Shown: piece by piece, positions 1 to 11,400 of the stretch
Layout: each line of letters starts with the position of its first letter
Position numbering within the stretch: position 1 is the first letter of the stretch
Source: Byssochlamys sp. IMV 00236
Taxonomy: Eukaryota > Ascomycota > Eurotiomycetes > Eurotiales > Thermoascaceae
Reading direction: 5' to 3'
NCBI GenBank assembly: GCA_001931875.2
Contig: MSJH02000815.1
Location: 458,947 to 522,946, forward strand
Length of the DNA stretch: 64,000 nucleotides
Position numbers and translations under genes: made by a program
Notes under the pieces: generated by a model
The model's database searches: none
Seen by the model: the letters and a program-made list of their open reading frames with translations, nothing else
Told to the model about the DNA's origin: nothing

Positions 1-998
1 TCCTAAGGCAAAGAAACATGTAAGTAGCGGCCTCGTCCTAACTTAAGACGCGCTGATACTGACTTCATCATAGCCCAAGGCTGGTCTGGTCGCTTGCCGG
101 TATTGGCGCGAGGGCAAATGTCTGAAAGGCGAGGATTGCACGTTCCGCCATGACCCTCTTGACTGAGTCGTCGGGCGTCACATTCAACCAACTTCCTTTC
201 GTTTGATACCCCTGTTCTTTTTTATCTACGTGGCGGATGTCCTCGTTATGCATTGTGGGTCGTACTGGAAATAGTTGTTTTCTTCCTACACCGGTCACAG
301 GTCATGATTATGCATTTTGTCATCGGACGGTCAAAGATCACTCTCCCACAGTTTATACGGCGTCCATTCCAGGGGTACTATAATCCGGTCGGGTTTCGGT
401 ATCGAATCATCTTTGCCGTTTCAAAGCGTTCAGTCGATCATGTTTCAGAGAAGGTGTTTCCCCTCAAAAGACCTGTTACTTTACCTTTTCTTCATGAAAT
501 TCTTCTCGTTCACATCACGGGCGGTCATCTTCACCGCTATCATTCAGTGGCGAGGCATCGAGCCATGGCATTTCTTTCAGGTGTTCTTGTCAGTATGTTA
601 TTATCCGTTTGAAATACTGTACATTAGATGGCGGTAAACCTAGCCATAGAATAAGTATGAAGTTATGATCCATTGAATATTCTCTGTAAATCGGCTGCAA
701 CTCGGGACTGTCCGACACATGTACATACGATCCTAAGGATCTATGGCAATCGAAATAGTACTAGTAATCCCTGGAGTAGTTATCTGCGATAAACAGTTCT
801 GCGCCGACGCATATCTTATCTGTGGGGACTTCTGGTTGCTCCCCACGTTAACGACCCCCATCCCTGTCACTAGATCCTCCGAAGCTCTGACAAATAAGTA
901 CCCATTCATTTGTTCCACATGCAATATAATACGCTGTCTGTCTCCCTTTTTTTAATGCTGATTCACCACACTCCTTTATCTAAGATATCACAGAAATA
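1..998. other. Intergenic, no gene recognised
   Basis: About 1 kb with only short open frames on both strands, none with a recognisable motif or a plausible splice pattern. It ends at the start codon of the FMN dehydrogenase, so its right part must contain that gene's promoter and 5' leader; a pyrimidine-rich stretch lies at about 940-953. Nothing else is supported. Confidence 0.6.
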
Positions 999-2528
999 AT
1001 GGTTTTGCGCAAGATCTCAGCAGCCGAGATCAGCGGCCATTGCCATGAAGACGACGCCTGGATGGTCATCAATGGCGTCGTATGGGATGTCACTGGCTTC
1101 GCTGCGAAGCATCCTGGAGGACCAAAAATCATCGCAGACCACGTTGGAAAGGACGGAAGCAGCATGTACAATGATATACATGGCCCTGGACTCATTGCCT
1201 CTCACCTTGGGTCTGACAGACAGATCGGCGTGGTGGACAACCAATACAAGAACAGCCTGGTAAATGAAACCAAAAGGGAACCTAGCATTCCCAAACCAGA
1301 CTTGAAATCGATTGTGGATCTTTCGCAATTCGAAAAAGTGGCGGAGAAAGCGCTGAAGCAAAGAGCCTGGAAGTATATTTCTGGTGCAACGGAGGATGGA
1401 GTGACGCACGAAGCAAACTGCGAGTTCTACCGGCGAATTTTCTTCCGACCTCAGATGCTCAATGGTGCAGGCAAGATCGATACGAGCACTGTTTTCATGG
1501 GGAAGAAATGTGCACTGCCTTTCTTCATCGCACCCACGTCATCTGTCAAGCTCTCTCATCCGGACGGTGAACTCGCGCTGGCAAAGGCCTCCGTGGCTCA
1601 TGGAGTGCCACCCTGCCTGCCTACTATGTCCTCGTATGCCCTGCCGGAGATTGTGGACGTCATGCCTCCTTCATATCCCTTCTTCTTCCAGCTGTATATG
1701 AATCTAGATCGCTCCCAAGCAGCACGGACGTTACGGCAGGCACGGGACTTGGGGGCTCAAGCGATCCTCGTAACGGTTGACTTGCCTGTGATGAGCAAAA
1801 GACAAAATATCGACAGGCGGCAGTCGCCACTCCAACGAGAGACACAGGAGGCTCTTGAGAAGAAAGAGGAACAACGCCCAGCTGCTCAGGAATGGTCATA
1901 TACCCCGAACAACGTCGCCATTGACCCAGACCTTCAATGGAAAGATATCGAGTGGATCCGGAAAGTGACCGGATTACCTGTCATTCTGAAGGGCATCCAG
2001 AGTGCAGCAGATGCAAAGCGTGCATTCGAACATGGCTGTAGCGGTGTCTACATTTCCAACCATGGCGGCCGAGCTCTGGACACAGCACCTCCAGCGATAC
2101 TTGTTCTCCTCGAGATTCACGCGACTTGTCCCGAGATCCTGGGCAAATTGGATATCATGATCGACGGAGGTATTCGAAGAGGATCAGACATTCTGAAAGC
2201 TATATGTCTTGGCGCGAATGTCGTTTGTATCGGGCGCCCATTTCTCTATGCTCTTTCCTACGGAGAGGCGGGTGTGAACCACGCCTTTGATAGTACGTCT
2301 TATCGCCCCAACGTTTCGTTCCATTGTGGAACTATACTGACTAAAGAGTCACTGGCAGTCTTGAAACATGAGCTCGAAACTGCTATGGCATTACTAGGAA
2401 TATCCAGTCTTGACCAAGCACATCCAGGGCTCGTCAACACGAGTCTCCTAGATTTCATGGTCTACCGTACTGACAAGCATCCATGGGCCGCATATCCGGT
2501 ACCACGGATAGGTGGAAGTAAGCTGTAA
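999..2528 (+). CDS. Cytochrome b5/FMN-dependent 2-hydroxyacid dehydrogenase (flavocytochrome b2-like) with SKL C-terminus
   Basis: Single-exon gene, 509 residues. Residues about 1-85 form a cytochrome b5 domain, with the axial-ligand motif HPGG (AAKHPGGPKII) and a second histidine in DIHGP. From about residue 105 to the end is an FMN alpha-hydroxyacid dehydrogenase barrel: active tyrosine in YISGATEDG, QLY in the substrate pocket, lysine in ILKG, catalytic His/Arg in SNHGGRALD, and the phosphate-binding DGGIRRGSDILKA. All catalytic residues known from yeast lactate dehydrogenase Cyb2 appear present. It should oxidise L-lactate or another L-2-hydroxyacid. Unlike Cyb2 it has no N-terminal mitochondrial presequence: the start at 999 begins directly with the b5 domain. 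The last residues are GGSKL, a canonical type 1 peroxisomal signal. Family assignment is sure; substrate is not, and the peroxisomal location is inferred from the tail. Confidence 0.93.
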   Translation: MVLRKISAAEISGHCHEDDAWMVINGVVWDVTGFAAKHPGGPKIIADHVGKDGSSMYNDIHGPGLIASHLGSDRQIGVVDNQYKNSLVNETKREPSIPKPDLKSIVDLSQFEKVAEKALKQRAWKYISGATEDGVTHEANCEFYRRIFFRPQMLNGAGKIDTSTVFMGKKCALPFFIAPTSSVKLSHPDGELALAKASVAHGVPPCLPTMSSYALPEIVDVMPPSYPFFFQLYMNLDRSQAARTLRQARDLGAQAILVTVDLPVMSKRQNIDRRQSPLQRETQEALEKKEEQRPAAQEWSYTPNNVAIDPDLQWKDIEWIRKVTGLPVILKGIQSAADAKRAFEHGCSGVYISNHGGRALDTAPPAILVLLEIHATCPEILGKLDIMIDGGIRRGSDILKAICLGANVVCIGRPFLYALSYGEAGVNHAFDSTSYRPNVSFHCGTILTKESLAVLKHELETAMALLGISSLDQAHPGLVNTSLLDFMVYRTDKHPWAAYPVPRIGGSKL

Positions 2529-3023
2529 GCTATGAGCTATATAAGGGATCCAAAAATAGAATAAAGACGCTTGTGCCGGGGAATTTGGGAACAAGCTGCA
2601 GATAGAGTTTTGACTTTGACAATAAGAACGTGGTGGTTGAGAGGTTTTCGATCAAAGAAAAAGAACTTAAGTGACTAGAGTAGTTGTCAGGAGGACAAAG
2701 ATTATTATAGGAAGTAAGGAAGATAAGAAAAGCGAATCTGGCATGTTACAATTGTATTCTAAAATCTATCCTGCGCATAAGTTGTTGTTTTTCGAACATA
2801 AATTCTGGTTCATTTGATCTATAGCACGCTGGTGGGGTAAACTTTCGACAAGTGGCCAAAGTTAACAGACAACCGTTCAAAAACAATTAATGGCGCTCAA
2901 CCTACTTGGATATCTCATCACGTCCTTGGAATCTAGCCTTTAACGACTCGCTATGGGATTGACCAGGGCAATCAATCTAGAGATAAACGGCTAAAAAAGA
3001 GATTGTTCAACTAGACATCCAAC
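2529..3023. other. Intergenic between convergent-free neighbours
   Basis: Roughly 0.5 kb holding the 3' end of the dehydrogenase transcript (AATAAA-like ATAGAATAAAG near 2557) and the promoter of the next gene. No coding signal seen. Confidence 0.5.
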
Positions 3024-4253
3024 ATGGAGGACGGAGCAACTCTAACAAGATGCGACCACCTTATCATCGTCTGCTGTCATGCCATTTACATTGGGGGACC
3101 TAAACATGGATTCTCAGAAGATGAATGGTACGTATTCCCTGCTTTGCATTTCGCCTGGTATTTCTTTCTGTTAGTTTCAGTTGCTTAAACATGCTCGCCA
3201 CTAACTAACTACATGTAAAACCCCTGTTTATATAGGCTGATAGAACCATTCCAAACCGGGGAAACACCAACTTTTATTAAACACATTGAAGAAGGGATCA
3301 GACAACTGCGAAAGTCTCCAACTGGTCTACTTGTCTTTTCTGGGTACGTATCATATCTGCCAACCTGTATCATTTATCCCGAACAGGCATGTATTAATAT
3401 CATGGCTAATCTTTTCGTGTTTGAAACTTGTAGAGGGCCTACTAAGAAATCGAAAACGGATTTGAGCGAAGGAGAGTCTTATCTGGTGAGTAAAAAAACA
3501 AACCTAGTCTATCGAGCTTCTTTTCTTTTCTTTTCTTTTCTTTTCTCAGCACCATGATCGGAGGTCACATAGGGAGTGAATATAACACTTCTCATTCTTA
3601 TATTCAGCACTTCCAATTGACATCAGACCCAGAACCTCGCCCGGGAAAATAGCATTTTCACCAATACCGAAGCATCTGGTCCAGCAACAAGTGTCAATCC
3701 TGCGCGTATCATCGCCGAAACTCACGCTACAGATTCGTACCAGAACGTCCTATTCTCCTTGCTCCGCTTCCGGCTATATACAGGGAGATATCCCGACCGG
3801 ATAACTGTCGTGTCTCACGAGTTCAAGCGAAGACGGTTTCTAGATTATCACTTTCCTGCCATTGGATGGATTCCCAGGACGATAGCTGAGAATGCAAGCA
3901 GCATGCAGGGATGGGAAGGAGAGGGATGCAGGGTCCATTTCGTAGGGATAAACCCTCCGCCGGAGATCACATCTCCGGAGTCCTTGGTCGAAGGAGAAGA
4001 GAAGAGAGGGGTTGCTTTGTGGGAAAAGGATCTGTATGGGACTGGGCCTAAGCTGGTGGAGAAGCGTAGGAAGAGAGGCTGGGGAGATGGGATGGAAGAT
4101 GGGATCTTTGTCAATGTTGGCTTAGAGCCTGTTGTGGAGAGGTTGGTGCGGTGGGATGGCGGCGCCGAGAAGAACGAATGGTTCAATGAGATTGATCAAT
4201 TACCGTGGAGTTCATCGGATGATGCCAGTGGGATCAGGAGGGTTCCTGTTTGA
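3024..4253 (+). CDS. DUF218 (YdcF-like) domain protein
   Basis: Spliced model of 296 residues in four exons: 3024-3127, 3236-3343, 3434-3485 and 3627-4253. Each junction has GT..AG ends and preserves frame. The third intron contains a TTTTC-repeat pyrimidine tract at 3523-3546. The N-terminus carries [16 protein letters not shown], then a strand/turn FSGGPTK, then a segment [15 protein letters not shown] and [13 protein letters not shown]. This order (hydrophobic strand, SGG, E..A.. then VVSHEFHRRRF) is that of the fungal DUF218 family, related to bacterial YdcF/ElyC. The molecular function of the fungal members is not established. No signal peptide or membrane segment is seen. The acceptor of intron 3 was taken at 3626 rather than the nearer AG at 3607 because only the former keeps the frame open. 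Confidence 0.8.
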
Positions 4254-4475
4254 GGCCCCTATTACCTGTCACATCTACCGTGGAGAAAGGAAATTGAGGA
4301 AGAAGAAACCACATAGCGCTTGCTACACCATTTCTGCCTATATTCACATAGGCTCTATATCATAGCCGACGTGATAAAATGGATACCATGCAATATACCA
4401 GCGCCCCTTGTCAGAAAGACCCATTCCCCGAAACGCCAGACATCAGATAGCTGTGATACTGAACAATTGTGTAGT

Positions 4476-5540
4476 TCAATCCGCCAGTCTATAACTGACT
4501 AGTGTATCGACCCTATGGTTATTTGTGCTGAAGCTCCGCAGCTGAACCTTTTCACCGTTCTTGATCTCCTTCGCATCACTGTCTCCCCACTCGACGGGCA
4601 CCTCGGAATCCGCATCGGCGTATACGAGGACGTTGAAGGTACAGTCGCCATCTAGCACGGGAAGGAAAGTCACGGAGGCGGTAATCTGCCGGAAAATTGC
4701 CTGGATCTCGTCTTGAATCTCCTTTTCGGTCTTTTTCTCGGCGGGCTGAGCATCAACGTCGCTGCATAACAATGGTCAGCCACAGGAGTCATCGGGTAAC
4801 ATAGTCCAGATCCATACCCTGACGAAGCATTCTCCTTGTCCGCGGTCTTGCGAGAGGATTTGCTCTGCGCTGCTTTCCCGAATATTTGCACCTGGAGAGT
4901 ATGTGCCGTTAATTCTTGCCTTGAATCAGAAGACGCATGCACCATGGTGGTTCCGCACATCGAATTGCCATCTCTCAACATGTTCTCCGGTCTCCTTATT
5001 TGTAATGACAACAACGAGCTTAGATATTTTCCCTCCAATCATCCACTTGTTCAGCTGTGACATAATCTTCTTGATGTAGGCTTTGACCTGGTCGTCGGCG
5101 GTGACTGGGGATTTCGATCAGTATCGGGGCATTCGAGGACAGCGATTGAGGAACGAACCAAGCATGTTGAGGCCATATTTCTTGACACTATAGAAGTCAG
5201 TAGGGTAAGACGATACTGAAGAAGGATAGGAAACCCTCACGTTGTAAAATCCTCGGCAGGGTAAACACCTCGCTGGAATCTAGACGTCGATCAGTGTGTG
5301 CGTTATTGGACTCTCAGTCATAGCTGTAACGTACAGTATAGAATTGATTGAATACTCGAACTAGAAGGTATCAGTGCTGAATCTCTATTTGGGATAAAAA
5401 GGTACTGACAAATTCAGAAACGAGCTTCGACGATCCTGTCCTTGGTGAGTTCACCAGCCTCTAGGAGCTGTAGGGGACATTGAATCCTTACCCTTCAGGG
5501 ACAGCTTGTGCACCTTTGACTTGTCCTTCTCAGCAGACAT
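4476..5540 (-). CDS. mad2: Mad2 spindle-assembly checkpoint protein (HORMA domain)
   Basis: Eight-exon gene; exons from the 5' end are 5492-5540, 5410-5435, 5335-5360, 5241-5279, 5159-5187, 4959-5104, 4818-4891 and 4476-4761, giving 224 residues. The protein starts MSAEKDKSKVHKLSLKG and continues SSKLVSEF, ILFQRGVYPAEDF, and VERWQFDVQIFG, all signature segments of Mad2. It ends in the safety-belt region with FSTNNHRVDTLVSYRLAD. It binds Mad1 at unattached kinetochores and sequesters Cdc20 to restrain the anaphase-promoting complex. It is about 20 residues longer than the ~205-residue animal and yeast proteins because of a polar Ser/Lys/Glu-rich loop after QIFGKAAQ. Exons 2 to 5 are only 26-39 bases, so automated prediction may miss them. 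The assignment is firm. Confidence 0.93.
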
Positions 5541-5806
5541 CTTTAATCGCAGTCTTCCTGATTTCCGCAGACAGGTAATGATTTGTTCCGTGAAAATGGT
5601 GGTTGAAGAGCAGAGATCTCGCTTGTTTACCCCGATAGTCGCCCTGGCGATCACTGCTTAACGCCCGCCGAGGTCTCCACACCAGAGCCAGAGCCGCATC
5701 CTGACCCGGAGCCGGAAATTTTTAGAGGCTCATGCCAGCACCGCGAACAAGATCCCAGGTCTAGATCCCATAATTGTGGTCGATCCTGATCAATGCAGAT
5801 ACCCAG

Positions 5807-7845
5807 ATGCGAGGATGTCTGCAGTTAGCCAGGTGGCTGGGCACCGCTGCGGCGAGACGTCCGGCTGCGAGCCTGCTCAAGCCGACCTTTACTCATGATG
5901 GCCGCCGATTCTTCGCCAGCTCCGCGGCACGATATGCACAAGCAAGTAAGACCGTTTCCGATTTGGAGAAGAGGATCGCCGCGATACCTCTCGAACGGTA
6001 CCGCAATTTCTGCATCGTCGCCCACGTCGACCATGGCAAGAGCACGTTGTCCGATCGATTGCTGGAGTTGACGGGCACGATACAGCCGGGATCAAATAAG
6101 CAGGTTCTCGACAAGCTTGATGTGGAGCGAGAAAGGGGTATTACAGTCAAAGCGCAGACGTGTACAATGATATACAATCACAATGGAGAGGATTATCTGT
6201 TGCACCTGGTCGATACGCCCGGACATGTCGACTTTCGCGCCGAAGTGTCACGAAGTTATGCTAGTTGCGGAGGAGCTCTGCTTCTCGTGGATGCCAGCCA
6301 AGGTGTCCAGGCGCAAACGGTTGCTAACTTCTACCTGGCCTTCGCTCAGGGACTGGAGCTGATACCGGTTATCAATAAAGTCGATTTGCCCTCAGCAGAC
6401 CCCGAACGAGCTCTGGAGCAAATGAGAACATCGTTTGAAATTGAGACAGACAACGCCGTGCGGGTTTCAGCAAAGACTGGACTAAATGTCTCTGAAATCC
6501 TGCCGACAGTTATCGAGAAGATCCCAGCGTATGTCGTTCCGCCCGTATAGGTTCGGCCTTCACTAACTGATTGACGAACAGGCCGATCGGTGACAGCAAG
6601 CAACCACTCCGCATGCTCTTGGTAGATTCGTGGTACGATACATATAAGGGGGTTATCCTACTGGTGCGCATATTCGATGGAGAGATCAGAGCTGGCGATC
6701 AAATCGTCTCCTTTGCAACGGGTCTCAAATATTTCGTTGGCGAGGTCGGTATTATGTATCCAGACCAAACCCCACAGACTACGCTCCGTGCCGGCCAAGT
6801 GGGTTATATCTACTTCAATCCCGGTATGAAGCGAAGTAAGGAAGCGAAGATTGGGGATACATTAACCAAAGTTGGCTTCGAGAAGATGATTGAGCCGCTC
6901 CCAGGTTTTGAAGAACCACAGGCCATGGTCTTCGTGGCAGCCTATCCGGTTGACGCAGACCACTTCCCTCACCTGGAGGACAGCATCAACCAGCTCTTAC
7001 TCAACGACAGGAGCATAACCGTGCAGAAGGAATCGTCAGAAGCTCTAGGGGCTGGTTTCAGACTTGGCTTTCTGGGCACCCTGCACTGTTCCGTCTTCGA
7101 GGACCGGTTGCGACAGGAGCATGGCGCAAGTATTATTATCACGCCGCCGACTGTGCCTGTCAAGATCGTCTGGAAAGACGGTAAGGAGGATGTTATCACC
7201 AATCCATCCCATTTTCCGGAAGACGATGATCTACGCTTGAAGGTCGCTGAACTTCAAGAACCCTACGTTCTCGCCACTATCACCTTCCCGGAGGAATATC
7301 TAGGTAAGGTGATTGAGCTGTGCGAAGCGAACCGGGGTGTGCAGCAGAGTCTGGAGTTCTTCACGGCCACCCAAGTCATTTTGAAATACGAACTTCCCCT
7401 TTCCCAGCTGGTGGATGATTTCTTTGGCAAGCTCAAGGGATCTACAAAGGGATATGCCAGCCTGGATTACGAGGACGCTGGCTGGCAGCGGAGTAGCATC
7501 GTCAAACTGCAGCTCCTAGTGAATCACGCGCCTGTCGATGCTGTCTCACGGATCGTCCACTACAGCCAGGCGGAGAGATTGGGTAAGCAATGGGTTACCA
7601 AGTTCAAGGAGCACGTCGACCGCCAGATGTTCGAGGTTGTCATCCAAGCTGCTGTCGGACGAAAGATCGTCGCGCGAGAAACCATCAAACCGTTCCGCAA
7701 AGACGTGCTTGCAAAGCTGCACGCTAGTGATATTACACGACGAAGGAAGTTGCTGGAGAAGCAGAAAGAAGGCCGGAAGAAGCTCAAGGCGGTTGGCAAC
7801 GTTGTCATCGAGCACAAGGCGTTCCAAGCCTTCCTGGCCAAGTAA
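5807..7845 (+). CDS. guf1: Guf1, mitochondrial elongation factor 4 (LepA-type GTPase)
   Basis: Two exons, 5807-6528 and 6582-7845, 661 residues; the 53-bp intron has a CTAAC branch site at 6563. The Met at 5807 was preferred over an in-frame Met at 5774 because it opens an Arg/Ala-rich amphipathic presequence ([18 protein letters not shown]) typical of mitochondrial import. The GTPase core shows P-loop AHVDHGKST, switch [10 protein letters not shown] and [16 protein letters not shown] follows the EF4 pattern. The C-terminal half has the LepA-specific domain ending in a basic tail with [12 protein letters not shown]. The protein is thought to act on mitochondrial ribosomes, promoting back-translocation and fidelity at low temperature or under stress. 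It is divergent from mad2, the two start codons lying about 270 bp apart, so they share an intergenic promoter region. Confidence 0.95.
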
Positions 7846-8020
7846 GCATTCGCTGCTACTTGACCTGATCTGTACAATAGCTGTATATCAGAGCAACGAT
7901 ACATGTATAACATCTATATCAGGATACCCTAACATAACAGAAAGGTGGAGTTCTAGTTTGAAAGTACCCAACCAACTGAGAGATGCAAAACTCAGCGCCA
8001 TAGATCCAGAAGCTATGCAG

Positions 8021-8048
8021 TATTATTATTATTATTATTATTATTATT
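8021..8048. repeat. (TAT)n trinucleotide microsatellite
   Basis: Nine perfect TAT units just downstream of guf1 and upstream of the RNA polymerase III gene. Simple sequence repeat seen directly. Confidence 0.95.
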
Positions 8049-8400
8049 CCTGTCAATGTTCCAGTTAGAAGAAGACACCGCGTGTTGATCATCGCAGAGA
8101 GCGGCAGGCGGTGGCGCTGCCGGAGATGCGGGAGCTGCGCGGCAGAAAAAAGTTTAGCCAACCCCGCCGCGACTATTGATGATTAATGGGATATGACTCT
8201 TCACACTCAAACCCTCAACTCTCTCTCTCTCTCTTTCTTTGCCGCTTTGGGACTACTTGGTTGCGATATCAACGTTTCCTTAGCCGAATCTCGTTTCTGC
8301 AGCGCCCCCTGTTGGCAGTGTTCTCAGCAACAACACCTGCCCGACGCCATAGTCGTCTCTCAACTTCAACTTCTGCCATGCTCTGCCCGTGACTACAGCG

Positions 8401-11400
8401 ATGCAGCCTCCGGAAGCTGTGCAGGTCGACCTGGGCAAGGCCCAGGTCATCGATCGCGTTCCTAAAGTGATCAAGGAACTGAAATTTGGTGTTATGTATG
8501 TGTATCCTGGCTTCGTTGGTCTTCTGTGTTCGGCAATCTGACAGTTACTGACATGCACGTGCGATAATTTAGGTCCAACGATGACATCGTCAGCCAAGCC
8601 GTTGTTGAAGTCTCGGATCGCAAGCTGTTCGACTTGGAACATGATAGAGCTGTCGTGAAGAATGGTCCTCTCGACGGGCGCATGGGTATATCGAACAAGT
8701 CCGGCACCTGCGACACCTGCGGTGGCGCTCTTCAAGTTTGCAACGGGCATTTCGGCCATGTCAGATTGGTATTGCCAGCTTTCCACGTTGGTTACTTCAA
8801 GCGCGTCATTAGTATTTTGCAGGAGATCTGCAAGGTAGATAAGCCTCTTATTCCGGCTGTCTTTGACCTCTTACTGACATCTCTAGGAATGCTCTCGAAT
8901 TCTTCTCCCTGAAGCGGAGCGCCGCTCATACCTTCGCGAGCTCCGACGCCCTGGACTCGATAACCTACGTCGAATGCAGATTGCCAAAAGGATCAATGAG
9001 CGGTGCCGAAAGACCCGAGTCTGCGAAGGATGTGGCGCCATCAACGGTGTGGTGAAGAAGGCCGGTACCAGCGCTCTCAAAATCACCCACGACAAATTCC
9101 GCGCTTTCAATGCATCCACGTCTGTGAAGAAGATCCCGCCTCCCAGCAAGATTGTCTTCGATCGCTCCTTCGAGGAGGCCAGGAACTCTAACCCGGAAGT
9201 CGACAAGCATGTGAAGAAGGCCCAAGACGACCTTAATGCTCTTCGAGTTCTGAACCTATTCAAGGAGATCACTGATAGTGATTGTGAGCTCTTGGGTCTG
9301 AACCCGAAAGAAGCACGCCCTGAAATGTTCTTGTGGCAGTTCATTCCCGCACCACCGGTTTGCATTCGTCCATCGGTTGGCCAGGAGGCTGCTTCGACTG
9401 AAGATGATCTTACTGCTAAATTAGGTGATATTGTCCAGAGCAATATCAACCTGAAAAACGCACTATTGAAGGGCGCACCTGTTCAAACGATCATGGAATG
9501 CTGGGATTACATGCAACTGCAGATAGCTGTGTATATTAACAGCGACGTTCCAGGTCTGAACAAAGCTGATTTCGGAAAGCCCATCCGTGGATTCTGTCAA
9601 AGACTCAAGGGAAAACAGGGTCGATTCCGTGGAAATTTGTCGGGAAAACGTGTTGACTTTTCTGGGAGAACTGTCATTTCTCCTGATCCGAACTTGCGCG
9701 TAGATGAAGTCGCCGTTCCGATCCTTGTGGCAAAAAACATGACCTATCCTGAGGCAGTCACCAGGTATAACAAAGAGAAACTGCAGCAAAGAGTCAGGAA
9801 TGGTACCAAACATTGGCCTGGAGCAAATTACCTCGTCAAAAAGGGAACAAGCTTCAAGATGTTCCTGAAGTACGGTAACCTTAATATGATGGCAGATCAG
9901 TTGCAGGAGGGAGACATTGTTGAGAGACATATCGAAGATGGAGATATCGTCCTCTTCAACCGCCAGCCGTCTCTACACAAGTTGAGTATTCTCTCTCACT
10001 TCGCCAAAGTTCGCCCGCACCGAACTTTCCGTCTCAACGAGTGTGTTTGCAATCCTTATAACGCGGATTTCGACGGAGACGAGATGAACCTCCATGTCCC
10101 CCAGACGGAGGAGGCTAGAGCAGAGGCCATGGAACTGATGGGTGTGAAGAACAACCTGGCTACGCCCAAGAACGGCGAACCCATCATTGGTGCTATCCAA
10201 GATTTCATCAGTGCGGCATACGTCCTGAGTAGCAAGGAGAGATTTTTCAATCGGAAAGACTTCACGCAAGTCTGCCTCTACATGCTGGGCCCCGAAGTCC
10301 GGTTCGACCTACCTCCGCCTGCGATACTCAAGCCACAGATGCTTTGGACTGGTAAGCAAGTCTTCAACATTCTGATGCATCCGAATAAGGATGACCCTGT
10401 TCTTGTCAACTTCGATGCCCCCTGTCGAGAATTCAAGCAACCCAAGGGTAATACACCCCGTGATCTCGACCCTAATGATGGCTGGCTGGTTATCCGTAAC
10501 TCGGAAATAATGTGCGGTGTTATGGACAAATCCACCATCGGTTCGGGAAAGAAAGATAACGTCTTCTATATCATGTTGAGAGATTACGGCCCCGCTGCAG
10601 CAGCAGAAGGTATGAACCGTCTCTCGAAATTGTCTGCTAGATGGTTCACAAATATGGGTTTCTCAATTGGTATTACCGATGTTTATCCAAGTGAGAAACT
10701 GCTACAGTCAAAGGCAAAGCTTGTCGAGAGTGCCTACGCCACCTCCGATGAGGTCATTGCCAAATTCAAAGCCGGTACTCTCGAGAAATCACCAGGTCTC
10801 GATGAGTCGCAGACTATGGAACAGCAGATCTCCGGTATCCTGTCCAAGGTTCGTGGACAGGCTGGAGAGGAATGTATCTCCCAGCTGAGCAAATGGAACT
10901 CGCCCCTAATCATGGCCACTTCTGGCTCCAAGGGTTCGAGTATCAACGTCGCTCAGATGGTTGCCCTTGTGGGTCAACAGATTATTGCGGGTCAGCGTGT
11001 CCAGGATGGTTTCCAGGACCGAACGTTGCCTCACTTTCCGAAGAATGCTCGTCAACCTTTATCGAAGGGTTTCGTTAGTAACAGTTTCTTCTCTGGACTG
11101 ACACCTACTGAGTTCTTCTTCCACGCTATCTCTGGACGTGAAGGTCTTATCGATACCGCCGTCAAGACCGCAGAAACAGGATACATGTCTCGCCGTTTGA
11201 TGAAGTCTCTTGAAGATCTCTCTTGTCGCTATGATGACACGGTCCGAAACTCGTCCGCCAGTATCGTGCAGTTCCAATACGGTGACGACAAGCTAGATCC
11301 CGTCGACATGGAAGCCAAGGCCAAGCCTGTGCACTTCGACCGGACCTTCATCCACGCTGAATCAACCACGTACAAAAACGATGAGCGCAGCTTGCTTCCG

